The notes beneath the pieces are model-generated. The model had not been told where the DNA came from. It ran no database searches and saw only the letters and a program-made list of their open reading frames with translations. Positions 1-6,763 of a stretch of 53,498 nucleotides of DNA are shown here, one piece after another; within the stretch, counting starts at the first letter, position 1; each line of letters begins with the position of its first letter. Where the stretch lies: NCBI GenBank assembly GCA_025774545.1, contig JALGVU010000003.1, forward strand, positions 1 to 53,498. The letters run 5' to 3'. The translations under genes were made by a program, and so were the position numbers. This DNA comes from a bacterium. Lineage in GTDB: Bacteria > Joyebacterota > Joyebacteria > Joyebacterales > Joyebacteraceae.

Positions 1-1
1 T

Positions 2-292
2 ATGGCAGAGCAGAAGAAGATCAACATCGAGCTGCGAGACGCGGAGGCTGAGGGCGTCTACGCCAACTTCGCCATGATCACGCACTCCCCAGCCGAGTTC
101 GTCATCGACTTCATCCGCGTCCTGCCGGGCACGAAGAAGAGCCGGGTCCACGCCAGGGTCGTGATGGCCCCGCAGAACGCGAAGGCCCTCCTGGGGGCCC
201 TCAAGGGAAACATCGACAAGTACGAGAGCCGACACGGCGAGATCAAGTCTTCGGGCGACGGGCAGCCCGAGAAGCAGATTGGATTCCAGTAG
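2..292 (+). CDS. DUF3467 family protein
   Basis: This 96-residue protein is small, has no signal peptide and is probably cytoplasmic. It matches the pattern of the DUF3467 family: an early VYANFAMI segment, then SPAEFVIDF, a central P-G-x-K loop, and an ARVVMAP-x-NAK-x-LL helix leading to a KYE motif near residue 75. The family has no established biochemical role. The ATG lies at base 2, so the ribosome binding site and promoter fall outside the window and a longer upstream start cannot be excluded. It is the first of three rightward genes. The next one starts 231 bases later and is probably transcribed separately. Confidence 0.8.
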   Translation: MAEQKKINIELRDAEAEGVYANFAMITHSPAEFVIDFIRVLPGTKKSRVHARVVMAPQNAKALLGALKGNIDKYESRHGEIKSSGDGQPEKQIGFQ

Positions 293-523
293 GAACTGGA
301 CCCTTGACCCAAAGGAGGTAGCGAGAGGTTGCGTGAGGCTCCTGCCGACCCCAGGGCCGGCGGCCTGAGTGAGCCAACCATGGCTTTCTGGGGAAACAGG
401 GGGCGAGAAGGCCCCTGACAACCAGAAGGAGGTGCGTACGAAGAAGAGCCAAACTGGACTTCCGTGAGGAGTTCCGTTGGGTTGTGAGAGTTCTGAAACC
501 GGGCATTTCAAGGAGGCTTAGGA
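293..523 (+). other. 231-base intergenic region with three AAGGAGG motifs
   Basis: No convincing gene is seen here. The heptamer AAGGAGG, a perfect Shine-Dalgarno core, occurs at 312-318, 426-432 and 510-516. Only the last is properly placed, 7 bases before the ATG at 524. The first could serve a 29-codon TTG reading frame at 329-418, and the second lies directly against a GTG that opens an 11-codon frame. I do not call either as a gene. No sigma70-like -35/-10 pair stands out, although a promoter for the 524 gene is expected here. Confidence 0.4.
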
Positions 524-1399
524 ATGAGACGCAGCATTCTCTCGATCACGGCGATCGCTCTCATGTTCGTCTTCGCGACGGGCGCGAGCGCGTTCGACTA
601 TCTGTACACCCGCGACACGGCGATGACGCACGACGCCGGGACCTTCGGCGTCGACGCCGCGTTCGTCTACTTCGGGCACACGAGCGCCTTCGACCACGAG
701 GGCGAGAGCCAGGACTTCGCGGACGACGTCAGCTTCAAGGAGACGGTCATCCCGATCAACATCTTCTACAGCGTCACCGATCAGCTCGAGATCGGCATAC
801 AGCCGAAGTTCGTCATGCCGAAGTACGAGAGCCCGGGCGGCGACGAGGACGGCTCCGGCCTCGGCGACACGTGGATCGACGCCAAGTACATGTTCATGCC
901 CGAGCCGATGGTGACGGCGCGCGTGGCCTTCAAGATCCCGACGGGCGACGACGAGCCCGATGCCGGCGATCTCGGGACAGGCGAGGGCCAGAGCGACATC
1001 GACGGCGCGATCCTGTTTGGCGTGCCTGCCGGACCCGGCATGTTCGATGCGGGGCTCGGCTACCGGTACAGGCTCACGACCAGTGCCGACAGCAGCCGGG
1101 ACGCCGGCGACTTCACGCACGGCAGTGAGATCCACTTCGTGGCCGGCTACACGTACTTCCTGAACGACGCGATGAACCTCAAGCTGGCGGCGGACGGGTA
1201 CTTCGGCGCGGAGGACGACTTAGAGACGGCCCGCGATGCGGTCGAGGATTCGGCGAGGAACGGCGTCTGGATCAGCCCCGCCTTCGAGTACATGATGGAG
1301 AACGGGCTGCTCCTCGGTGCCGACTTCCACTACCCGCTCATGGGCCAGAACATCCCTGGTGGCTGGGGCGTGGACTTCTTCGTCGGTTGGAGCATGTAG
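524..1399 (+). CDS. outer-membrane beta-barrel protein, transporter-like
   Basis: This 291-residue protein begins with a clear signal peptide (MRRSILSITAIALMFVFATGASA, cleavage probably after residue 23). The rest is a run of alternating amphipathic strands rich in Gly, Asp and aromatic residues, such as DAAFVYFGH, WIDAKYMF, GLGYRYRL and HFVAGYTYF. It ends in an aromatic-rich strand, DFFVGWSM. This is typical of a 10-14 stranded outer-membrane barrel and recalls the 'phenol-degradation meta-pathway' outer-membrane family, but the substrate is unknown. AAGGAGG stands 7 bases before the ATG. A strong rho-independent terminator follows at 1429, so the gene is probably monocistronic. Confidence 0.75.
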   Translation: MRRSILSITAIALMFVFATGASAFDYLYTRDTAMTHDAGTFGVDAAFVYFGHTSAFDHEGESQDFADDVSFKETVIPINIFYSVTDQLEIGIQPKFVMPKYESPGGDEDGSGLGDTWIDAKYMFMPEPMVTARVAFKIPTGDDEPDAGDLGTGEGQSDIDGAILFGVPAGPGMFDAGLGYRYRLTTSADSSRDAGDFTHGSEIHFVAGYTYFLNDAMNLKLAADGYFGAEDDLETARDAVEDSARNGVWISPAFEYMMENGLLLGADFHYPLMGQNIPGGWGVDFFVGWSM

Positions 1400-1428
1400 C
1401 ACGCCGTCGTACAGGCGAGTAGCACCAA

Positions 1429-1459
1429 GGGAGCCGCCCTCGTGGCGGCTCCCTTCTTT
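1429..1459 (+). terminator. rho-independent terminator
   Basis: A perfect 10-bp stem (GGGAGCCGCC / GGCGGCTCCC) with a 5-base CTCGT loop is followed by TTCTTT. It lies 30 bases after the stop codon of the beta-barrel gene that ends at 1399, and it fits intrinsic termination of that rightward transcript. Confidence 0.88.
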
Positions 1460-1577
1460 GTGGGGCGCGCGACCTACGGGATCCCAATCCTCGTCTGCTC
1501 GGACGCCCCCGGTGGTCGATCGCCGCGCGGGGGCCGTCGAGGCAGACGCGCCCCAGCGGACGCCCCGCCGTTTCGGC

Positions 1578-1606
1578 TTGACGAACGCTCACCCATGCTG
1601 TAGTGA
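1578..1606 (+). promoter_or_regulatory. candidate sigma70-like promoter
   Basis: TTGACG (1578-1583) and TAGTGA (1601-1606) are separated by 17 bases, upstream of the second rightward beta-barrel gene. The -35 element is good and the -10 element is poor. Its position just after a terminator and just before a signal-peptide gene supports the call, but only weakly. Confidence 0.35.
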
Positions 1607-1640
1607 TGGCGAGTCAGGCGCTCGTCCCGAGCGCACTCAG

Positions 1641-2183
1641 TTGGGACTCGTGTTTCTGCTCCTGGCCCCGGGCGCACTCGCGGGCCCGTTGGACCAGGGA
1701 TCGAAGGAGCTCACGGGCGGCGTCGCGTTCGAGAGCACGTCCTACTCCTATGAGGACTTCGACCTCGGTACCCAGTCCACGCTGACGCTCACGCCGGGCT
1801 TCGGGTACTTCGTCGCGGACAACATGGAACTGCGGGGCGATCTCATCTTCACCCGCATCAGCGCCAGCAATGGCTCGACCGAGAGCTTCACGATCTACGG
1901 CGCCGACGCCAGCTTCATCTGGCACTTCGGGGCCGGCGACGGCTTCGTCCCATTCGTCGGCGGAGGGCTGGGCATGCGGGCCGCGAGCGACTCCGAGGAC
2001 GGGGACTACGACACGACCTTCGTGCTCCCGGTCATCGTAGGCGGCGGGAGGGTCTTCCTGACAGACAGCGCCGCCCTCAATATTTGGGTCTTCTACAACC
2101 ATCAGATGAACGCCCTCTTCGTCGAGGACATCAACGGGAACCAGTTCGGCCTGAACGTGGGGTTCAGCGTCTTCCTGCAGTAG
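1641..2183 (+). CDS. small outer-membrane beta-barrel protein, uncertain start
   Basis: The reading frame encodes about 180 residues. A hydrophobic segment ending APGALA looks like a signal-peptide core and cleavage site. It is followed by strands typical of an OmpX/opacity-like 8-stranded barrel (GFGYFVADNMELRGD, FIWHFGAGDGFVPFVGGG, LNIWVFYNHQ) and a final FGLNVGFSVFLQ strand. The open frame continues upstream but holds no ATG or GTG at a sensible place. I used TTG at 1641, which leaves no positively charged n-region. An ATG at 1606 with a GTG beside it lies in another frame, so a one-base indel in the signal-peptide region is possible. A hairpin follows at 2259. The substrate and role are unknown. 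Confidence 0.6.
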   Translation: MGLVFLLLAPGALAGPLDQGSKELTGGVAFESTSYSYEDFDLGTQSTLTLTPGFGYFVADNMELRGDLIFTRISASNGSTESFTIYGADASFIWHFGAGDGFVPFVGGGLGMRAASDSEDGDYDTTFVLPVIVGGGRVFLTDSAALNIWVFYNHQMNALFVEDINGNQFGLNVGFSVFLQ

Positions 2184-2258
2184 GAGACGCGTGAGTCGGC
2201 CCGCGGCGGCCGCGGCTCAGTCGGCACGCGGAGCCGCGCTCGATCTCCCAACACGCAA

Positions 2259-2290
2259 CCGGGCCGGCGCCCTTGAGGGCGCCGGCCCGG
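2259..2290. terminator. bidirectional hairpin between convergent genes
   Basis: A perfect 14-bp stem, CCGGGCCGGCGCCC / GGGCGCCGGCCCGG, has a TTGA loop. It lies between the rightward barrel gene ending at 2183 and the leftward acyltransferase gene ending at 2341. There is no proper U-tract on either strand (TTCAT rightward), so it may act as a bidirectional terminator or as an RNA-stabilising 3' hairpin. Confidence 0.65.
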
Positions 2291-2340
2291 TTCATCTGGC
2301 GTGACGGTGTCGGCTCGCGCGGTTCCTCGCCGCGTCTCCA

Positions 2341-3243
2341 CTACTCGGGCGGCCTCGTCTTCCACCGCCGATGCATCCAGAAATACTGCTCGGGATACTC
2401 GCGGATGAAGCGCTCGAAGACGCTCGTGTAGCCCTGTGTGTACGCCCGCGCGGCCTCGTCGACGGGGGTCCCCTCCGGAGGCGACGGCACGGGCGGGCAG
2501 ATCACGAGCTCGTGTCTCCCCCGCTCGCGCCGAACCGCCAAGCCCGGCAGGAGCGGCACGCCGGTCCTCGCCGCAATGCGGCCGGGGCCGTAGGGCGTCG
2601 AGGCCTGCTGCCCCAGGAAGTCGACGAAGATGCCGTTCCTCCCCGCGTCCTGATCCGAGAGCATCGCGACGATCCGGCCGTTCCGGAGCGCCCGGAAGAC
2701 GCCCATGAGGCTCCCCGTCAACGGGACGATCTCGACGCCGAAGCGCGCACGCAGCCGGTTCATGAGCCCGTCGACGAGGGTGTTGTGCTGCTCACCCACG
2801 AGGAAGGTGATCGGGTAGCCCTGCGCGGCGAGGGTCGCCGCGAGTTCCCAGTTCCCGAAGTGGCCGGCCACGAGGATGGCGCCCGACCCTTCGCGGACGG
2901 CGGCGTCGAGGTGTTCGCCGCCCGAGAGGCGCACGACCTTCTCGATCTCGCGGGGGCCGAGCCGGGGGAAGCGACCGTACTCGAAGGTCATCCGCCCGAA
3001 GTTGCGGTACGATTCCCGGGCGATCTCCTCGATCTCCCGCTCCGAACGCTCGTCCCCGAAGATCCGGTGCAGGTGCGAGAGCGTGACCTTCCTCCGGATC
3101 CCGAGCGAGAACGCGGCGTCGCCTATGCTCGCCCCGAGCTCGCGCGCGACGCCAGCGGGCAGGGCGCAGACGAGCGCCTGCGCGGTCCTCGCGGCCGCGT
3201 ACTCGAGCCGATGCGTAAATGTGATTCTTCTCTCTCTCGCCAC
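2341..3243 (-). CDS. lpxL: lipid A / lysophospholipid acyltransferase, LpxL/HtrB family
   Basis: This 300-residue protein is close to the usual length of LpxL/LpxM late acyltransferases. They transfer a secondary acyl chain to the Kdo-lipid A precursor at the inner membrane. The catalytic HX4E motif is H128-FGNW-E133. Also visible are the downstream SDQDAGRNGIFVDF block (family 'DQ..g..G.fv.FfG'), the RTGVPLLP segment and the C-terminal PEQYFWMHRRWKTRP signature. The start is GTG, 6 bases after AGGAG. It is the last gene of the leftward series. LpxL and LpxM cannot be told apart, and a role in another surface lipid remains possible. The tandem repeat at 3263-3346 lies just upstream. Confidence 0.85.
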   Translation of the reverse strand: MARERRITFTHRLEYAAARTAQALVCALPAGVARELGASIGDAAFSLGIRRKVTLSHLHRIFGDERSEREIEEIARESYRNFGRMTFEYGRFPRLGPREIEKVVRLSGGEHLDAAVREGSGAILVAGHFGNWELAATLAAQGYPITFLVGEQHNTLVDGLMNRLRARFGVEIVPLTGSLMGVFRALRNGRIVAMLSDQDAGRNGIFVDFLGQQASTPYGPGRIAARTGVPLLPGLAVRRERGRHELVICPPVPSPPEGTPVDEAARAYTQGYTSVFERFIREYPEQYFWMHRRWKTRPPE

Positions 3244-3262
3244 GTTGAACTCCTGGACCCCG

Positions 3263-3346
3263 CCTCGAGAACTGCACCACCTGCTGCGAGAGCCGCACGA
3301 CCCGCTACGAGAACCGCTTCGCCAGCCACGAGAGTCTCACCCGCAC
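3263..3346 (-). repeat. 21-bp tandem repeat, four units, spanning a stop codon
   Basis: Four diverged 21-bp units run from inside the 3' end of the DUF362-ferredoxin gene into the spacer before lpxL (3326-3346, 3305-3325, 3284-3304, 3263-3283, in transcription order). The period is seven codons. Continuing in frame, the units read VRVRLSW, LAKRFS-stop, RVVRLSQ, QVVQFSR. The stop TAG of the second unit occupies the place of CAG or AGG in the later ones. The core CTCTCG or TTCTCG is shared by all units. Confidence 0.75.
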
Positions 3347-4447
3347 GGCCTCGTGCGGACAGATCTCGTGGCAGCAGAGACACTCCACGCACACGTTCTT
3401 CTTCACGACCGGCCGGCCGTCCCGCATCTCGATCGCCTCGACCGGACAGCTCCGAACACAGAGCCCGCACGCATCCCCGCGGCATCCCCACTCCGGCGAC
3501 ATCTCGGGCAGAATCCAGATCCAGGGCCTCAAGGCCCGCACGACGAAGGTCGGGATCAGGTTGAAGGGGCCCGTCCGAGGAAGCTCGAAGTCCGCAAGAT
3601 CGAACGAGGAGGGGTCGTCCCCGACGATGGCGATCTTCGACGGATCCGCCTCCCCGAGGCCCTTCGAGGCGGCGATCCGAACGGTGGGCACCTGCCCGTC
3701 GCGGTAGCCGATCATCCTCGCCGCGACGGCGTCGACCGCGACGGGGTCGGTGCCGGCGAGGATCGCGCCGACGTGCTTCGGGCGACCGCCCGACGGCCCG
3801 TCGCCCTCCATGGCTACGACCGCGTCCATAATATGGAGGGCGGGGCGGACGAGCGAGTAGACGTCGACCACGTGCCTGCTGAACGGCACGGGGCGGGGTG
3901 CCTGGGCGTGGATCCTCGCCTTCCCGAAGCCGGGGATCGCGCCGTACGTGTTCTTCACACACCCCGTGAAGAGCGTCAGGACGTGCGTCTTGAGCTTCGG
4001 CACGTTCACGATCACGTCGGCCTCGACGACCGGGCGGGCGATCATGTAGGACGCGAGCTCGCCCTGCATCGAGACCGCCCCCTCGGCCTCGAAGCTCACG
4101 AGCGGGAGCCCGATGCGTTCGGCGAGTTCGAGCATCCCGGTGTTCCGCCAGACGCGTTCGACGCCGCGGATCGCGCCGCCGGGGCTGTCGCCCGCCGTGG
4201 GCTCACCGCCCGCCTCGCGCACGGCGGCCGCGAGGACCTCGATCAGGGCCGGGTGCGTCGTGATGGCGCGGTCGGGTTCTTTGGCGGAGAGGAGGTTGGG
4301 CTTCAGGAGCACCTTCTGGCCCGGGCGAACGAACGCGGCCATCCCCCCGAACGGCTCGAGCACGGCGCGGACGGCGCGCTCGACCTCGGGGAGCGCGTAG
4401 CTCTCGCAGCGCGCGACGGCGACCGTCGGTCGTACACTGTCAGGCAT
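3305..4447 (-). CDS. DUF362 protein with C-terminal 2[4Fe-4S] ferredoxin domain
   Basis: This 380-residue protein has the conserved DUF362 core (VLLKPNLLS, ITTHP, DSPGG, VPKLKTHVLTLFTGCVKN, DAVVAMEGDGP). It ends in a bicluster ferredoxin with two Cys sets, CX4CX2CX3CP and CX2CX2CX3CP, between roughly residues 310 and 370. It is presumed to be a soluble redox or iron-sulfur protein. The family's reaction is not established. I chose the ATG at 4447, which overlaps the 3' end of dprA by 8 bases and has AAGGGA upstream; the 46 Arg-rich codons before it look non-coding. The 3' end, including the stop codon, belongs to a 21-bp tandem repeat. Confidence 0.85.
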   Translation of the reverse strand: MPDSVRPTVAVARCESYALPEVERAVRAVLEPFGGMAAFVRPGQKVLLKPNLLSAKEPDRAITTHPALIEVLAAAVREAGGEPTAGDSPGGAIRGVERVWRNTGMLELAERIGLPLVSFEAEGAVSMQGELASYMIARPVVEADVIVNVPKLKTHVLTLFTGCVKNTYGAIPGFGKARIHAQAPRPVPFSRHVVDVYSLVRPALHIMDAVVAMEGDGPSGGRPKHVGAILAGTDPVAVDAVAARMIGYRDGQVPTVRIAASKGLGEADPSKIAIVGDDPSSFDLADFELPRTGPFNLIPTFVVRALRPWIWILPEMSPEWGCRGDACGLCVRSCPVEAIEMRDGRPVVKKNVCVECLCCHEICPHEAVRVRLSWLAKRFS

Positions 4448-5657
4448 CGTCGGTTCCCTTCGCTCGCGGCGCGGCCCGTTCGACCGCCCCCGCGCAGGTC
4501 CCCCGCCCTGCGCCCGCCGTCGCGAGCGCCTTCCGATCACCCGCGACGAACCTGCCTCCCGGACACGCCCGGGCGGCGCCCGCAAGCTCGAGCGTCGCGA
4601 GGGCCGCGAGGATCTCGCGAACGGGTGTCCGGAGGTTCGCGGCGAGTTCGTCGGGCGAGACCGGGGTCAGCGTCAGTCGTCCGCGGATGGCCCGAGCCAG
4701 CTCGCCCCCCGCCGCCGGGCCGGACTGGGCCGCCTCGGACGAAGGCTGCTGCTGCTGCGCCCCGCGGGGCCCGAAGGGACCCCAGGCGGCCTCGAGCTCA
4801 TCGAGGACATCGCCGACGTCCTCCACGAGCTTCGCCCCCGCCTTGATGAGCCCGTTCGGTCCTCTCGATTGGGGCTCGTCGATCGGCCCGGGCACGGCGA
4901 AGACCTCCCGTCCCTGCTCGAGCGCGCGGGCCGCCGTGATGAGTGCGCCGCTCCTGGCGGCGGCCTCCACGACGACCACCCCCATCGTAAGCCCTGCGAC
5001 GATCCGGTTTCGCCGGGGGAAGTGGCCCGCGAAGGCCTCCCGCCCCATCGCAAACTCCGACACGACCGCTCCCCCGCTCGCGGCGATCCTGCGCGCGAGC
5101 GGCCCGTTCTCCGGGGGGTACGTCCGATCGAGCCCCGAGCCGAGCACGGCCACCGTGGGCCCGCCGGCCTCGAGGCAGCCCTCGTGCGCCTCCGTGTCGA
5201 TCCCACGCGCCAGTCCGCTCACGACGGTGACACCTGCCCTCGCGAGGTCGGCCGCGAGCTCGAACGCGACGGCGCGGCCCCGCGGGGTCGGCGCCCTCGT
5301 CCCGACGACGGCGAGCATCGGGCCGAGCTTCGCGAGCGAGGCCCCTCTCACGAAGAGCCCGACGGGCGCGTTCGCGATCTCGGTCAGGACCCGCGGGTAC
5401 TCGGGATCGATGTCGATCGTGAACCGCGCCCCGTCCGCGCGTGTCCGTTCGAGCTGTCGCGCCAGGTACGCGCCGCCCGCGCTCTCGGCGATCGCTCGCC
5501 GCACCGCAGGAGGGATCGCGCCACCGCCTTCCGCCTTCCCCGTCGCCGCCGCGACCGCCCGCCGATAGGAACCGAAGTTCTTGACCAGCTTCGCCGCGGT
5601 CGCCGGTCCCACGCCTCGCGCCAGGGCCACCGTCAGAGCCGCCTCGTGTTCGTCCAC
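4440..5657 (-). CDS. dprA: DNA-processing protein DprA/Smf
   Basis: This protein of about 405 residues loads RecA on incoming single-stranded DNA during natural transformation. An N-terminal helix-hairpin-helix-like segment (RGVGPATAAKLVKNFGS) precedes the Rossmann-fold DprA core. The core carries VVGTRAPTPRG, VVSGLARGIDTEAH, VAVLGSGLDRTYPPEN, FPRRNRIVAGL and SGALITA. A C-terminal winged-helix segment (LTPVSPDELAANLRTPVREILAALATLELAG) is present. The start is GTG at 5657, behind a purine-rich GGGAGGGGAGGGG; the upstream in-frame ATG would add only an Arg-rich stretch. It overlaps the DUF362 gene by 8 bases. With comEA at 13.6 kb it suggests competence. Confidence 0.93.
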   Translation of the reverse strand: MDEHEAALTVALARGVGPATAAKLVKNFGSYRRAVAAATGKAEGGGAIPPAVRRAIAESAGGAYLARQLERTRADGARFTIDIDPEYPRVLTEIANAPVGLFVRGASLAKLGPMLAVVGTRAPTPRGRAVAFELAADLARAGVTVVSGLARGIDTEAHEGCLEAGGPTVAVLGSGLDRTYPPENGPLARRIAASGGAVVSEFAMGREAFAGHFPRRNRIVAGLTMGVVVVEAAARSGALITAARALEQGREVFAVPGPIDEPQSRGPNGLIKAGAKLVEDVGDVLDELEAAWGPFGPRGAQQQQPSSEAAQSGPAAGGELARAIRGRLTLTPVSPDELAANLRTPVREILAALATLELAGAARACPGGRFVAGDRKALATAGAGRGTCAGAVERAAPRAKGTDDA

Positions 5658-5752
5658 CCGTCCCCTCCCCTCCCCGCGCGGCCGCCGCGCGCTCGGTCCG
5701 CCCGTCCGCACGACGCGCGTCGCGCGTTCGGCCCGCCCGCTTCACGGCGCGG

Positions 5753-6751
5753 CTATCCCGCGCTCTCCGACTCCTCCGCAAAAACCCTGAGCATCGTCCA
5801 CAGGCGGCGCCGAAGGTCGTCGAGACCCTCGCCCGTCGCCGCCGAGATCTCGACGACGTCCTCTCCGCCGAAGCGGTACGACGGGAGCGGTCGCTCCGTC
5901 ACCGCGTCGATCTTGCTGAGCGCGATGAGCCTCGGTTTCTCGACGAGGCCCTCGCCGTATTTCGAGAGCTCGCCCACGAGCGTTGCGTAGTCGGTCTCCG
6001 GATTCCCGCCGGCGGCGTCCAGGAGAATCACGAGCACGCTCGTCCTCTCGATGTGCTTGAGGAAACGGTGACCGAGGCCGCGCCCCTCGTGCGCGCCCTC
6101 GATCAGGCCGGGAAGATCGGCCATCACGAAGCTGCCCTCGTGACCGAGGCGCACGAGGCCCAGCACGGGCGAGAGCGTGGTGAAGGGGAAGTCGGCGATC
6201 TTGGGACGCGCCGCGGACATCCTCGACAGGAGCGTCGACTTGCCGGCGTTGGGAAGCCCGACGAGCCCCACGTCGGCCAGGAGCTTGAGCTCGAGATCGA
6301 CGATTCTCGACCCCCCGACACCGCCACTCTCGGCCTTCCGGGGAGCCTGCTCGATCGAGGTGGCGAACCGCGCGTTGCCCCGACCGCCTCGCCCGCCCTT
6401 CACCACGACGAGCGTGTCGCCCGACTGATCGAGATCCCCGAGCACGTCCCCCGTCTCGTGGTCACGAACGACCGTGCCGACGGGCACCTCGAGAAGGATG
6501 CTCTCCCCGTTCCTGCCGCGCTTGTTGGAGCCGCCGCCGTGCTGCCCGCGCTCCGCCTTGTAGTGACGACGGTAGTGGAAGTCGAGGAGGGTGCACCGCC
6601 CCTCGGCCGCCTTGAGGACGATGCTCCCGCCGTTCCCTCCGTCACCGCCGTTGGGCCCGCCACGGGGAACGTACTTCTCGCGCCGGAAGCTGATGCATCC
6701 CCTCCCGCCGTCGCCCGCTCTGAGCTCGATCGTCGCGCTGTCTATCAGCAT
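5753..6751 (-). CDS. obg: GTPase Obg/CgtA
   Basis: This is a 332-residue essential ribosome-associated GTPase (50S maturation, stress signalling). The Gly-rich Obg domain occupies residues 1-158 (GGDGGNGGSIV, KAERGQHGGGSNKRGRNGE). The G domain carries G1 GLPNAGKS (165-172), switch TT near 191, G3 DLPG (212-215), and G4 as SKID (279-282) rather than the commoner NKxD. The C-terminal extension found in some lineages is absent. AAGGAG lies 9 bases before the ATG. It sits 12 bases after glcD and 95 bases before dprA, so it is probably cotranscribed with both. Confidence 0.96.
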   Translation of the reverse strand: MLIDSATIELRAGDGGRGCISFRREKYVPRGGPNGGDGGNGGSIVLKAAEGRCTLLDFHYRRHYKAERGQHGGGSNKRGRNGESILLEVPVGTVVRDHETGDVLGDLDQSGDTLVVVKGGRGGRGNARFATSIEQAPRKAESGGVGGSRIVDLELKLLADVGLVGLPNAGKSTLLSRMSAARPKIADFPFTTLSPVLGLVRLGHEGSFVMADLPGLIEGAHEGRGLGHRFLKHIERTSVLVILLDAAGGNPETDYATLVGELSKYGEGLVEKPRLIALSKIDAVTERPLPSYRFGGEDVVEISAATGEGLDDLRRRLWTMLRVFAEESESAG

Positions 6752-6763
6752 CGCTCTCGCTCC

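Noticed and set aside
329-418. 29-codon TTG reading frame after AAGGAGG
   Set aside because: TTG start, unremarkable composition, no recognisable motif; not enough to call a gene.
1603-1785. 60-codon rightward frame MMASQALVPSALSWDSC...
   Set aside because: It overlaps the barrel gene in another frame and looks like no protein after the first residues. It was kept only as evidence for a possible frameshift.
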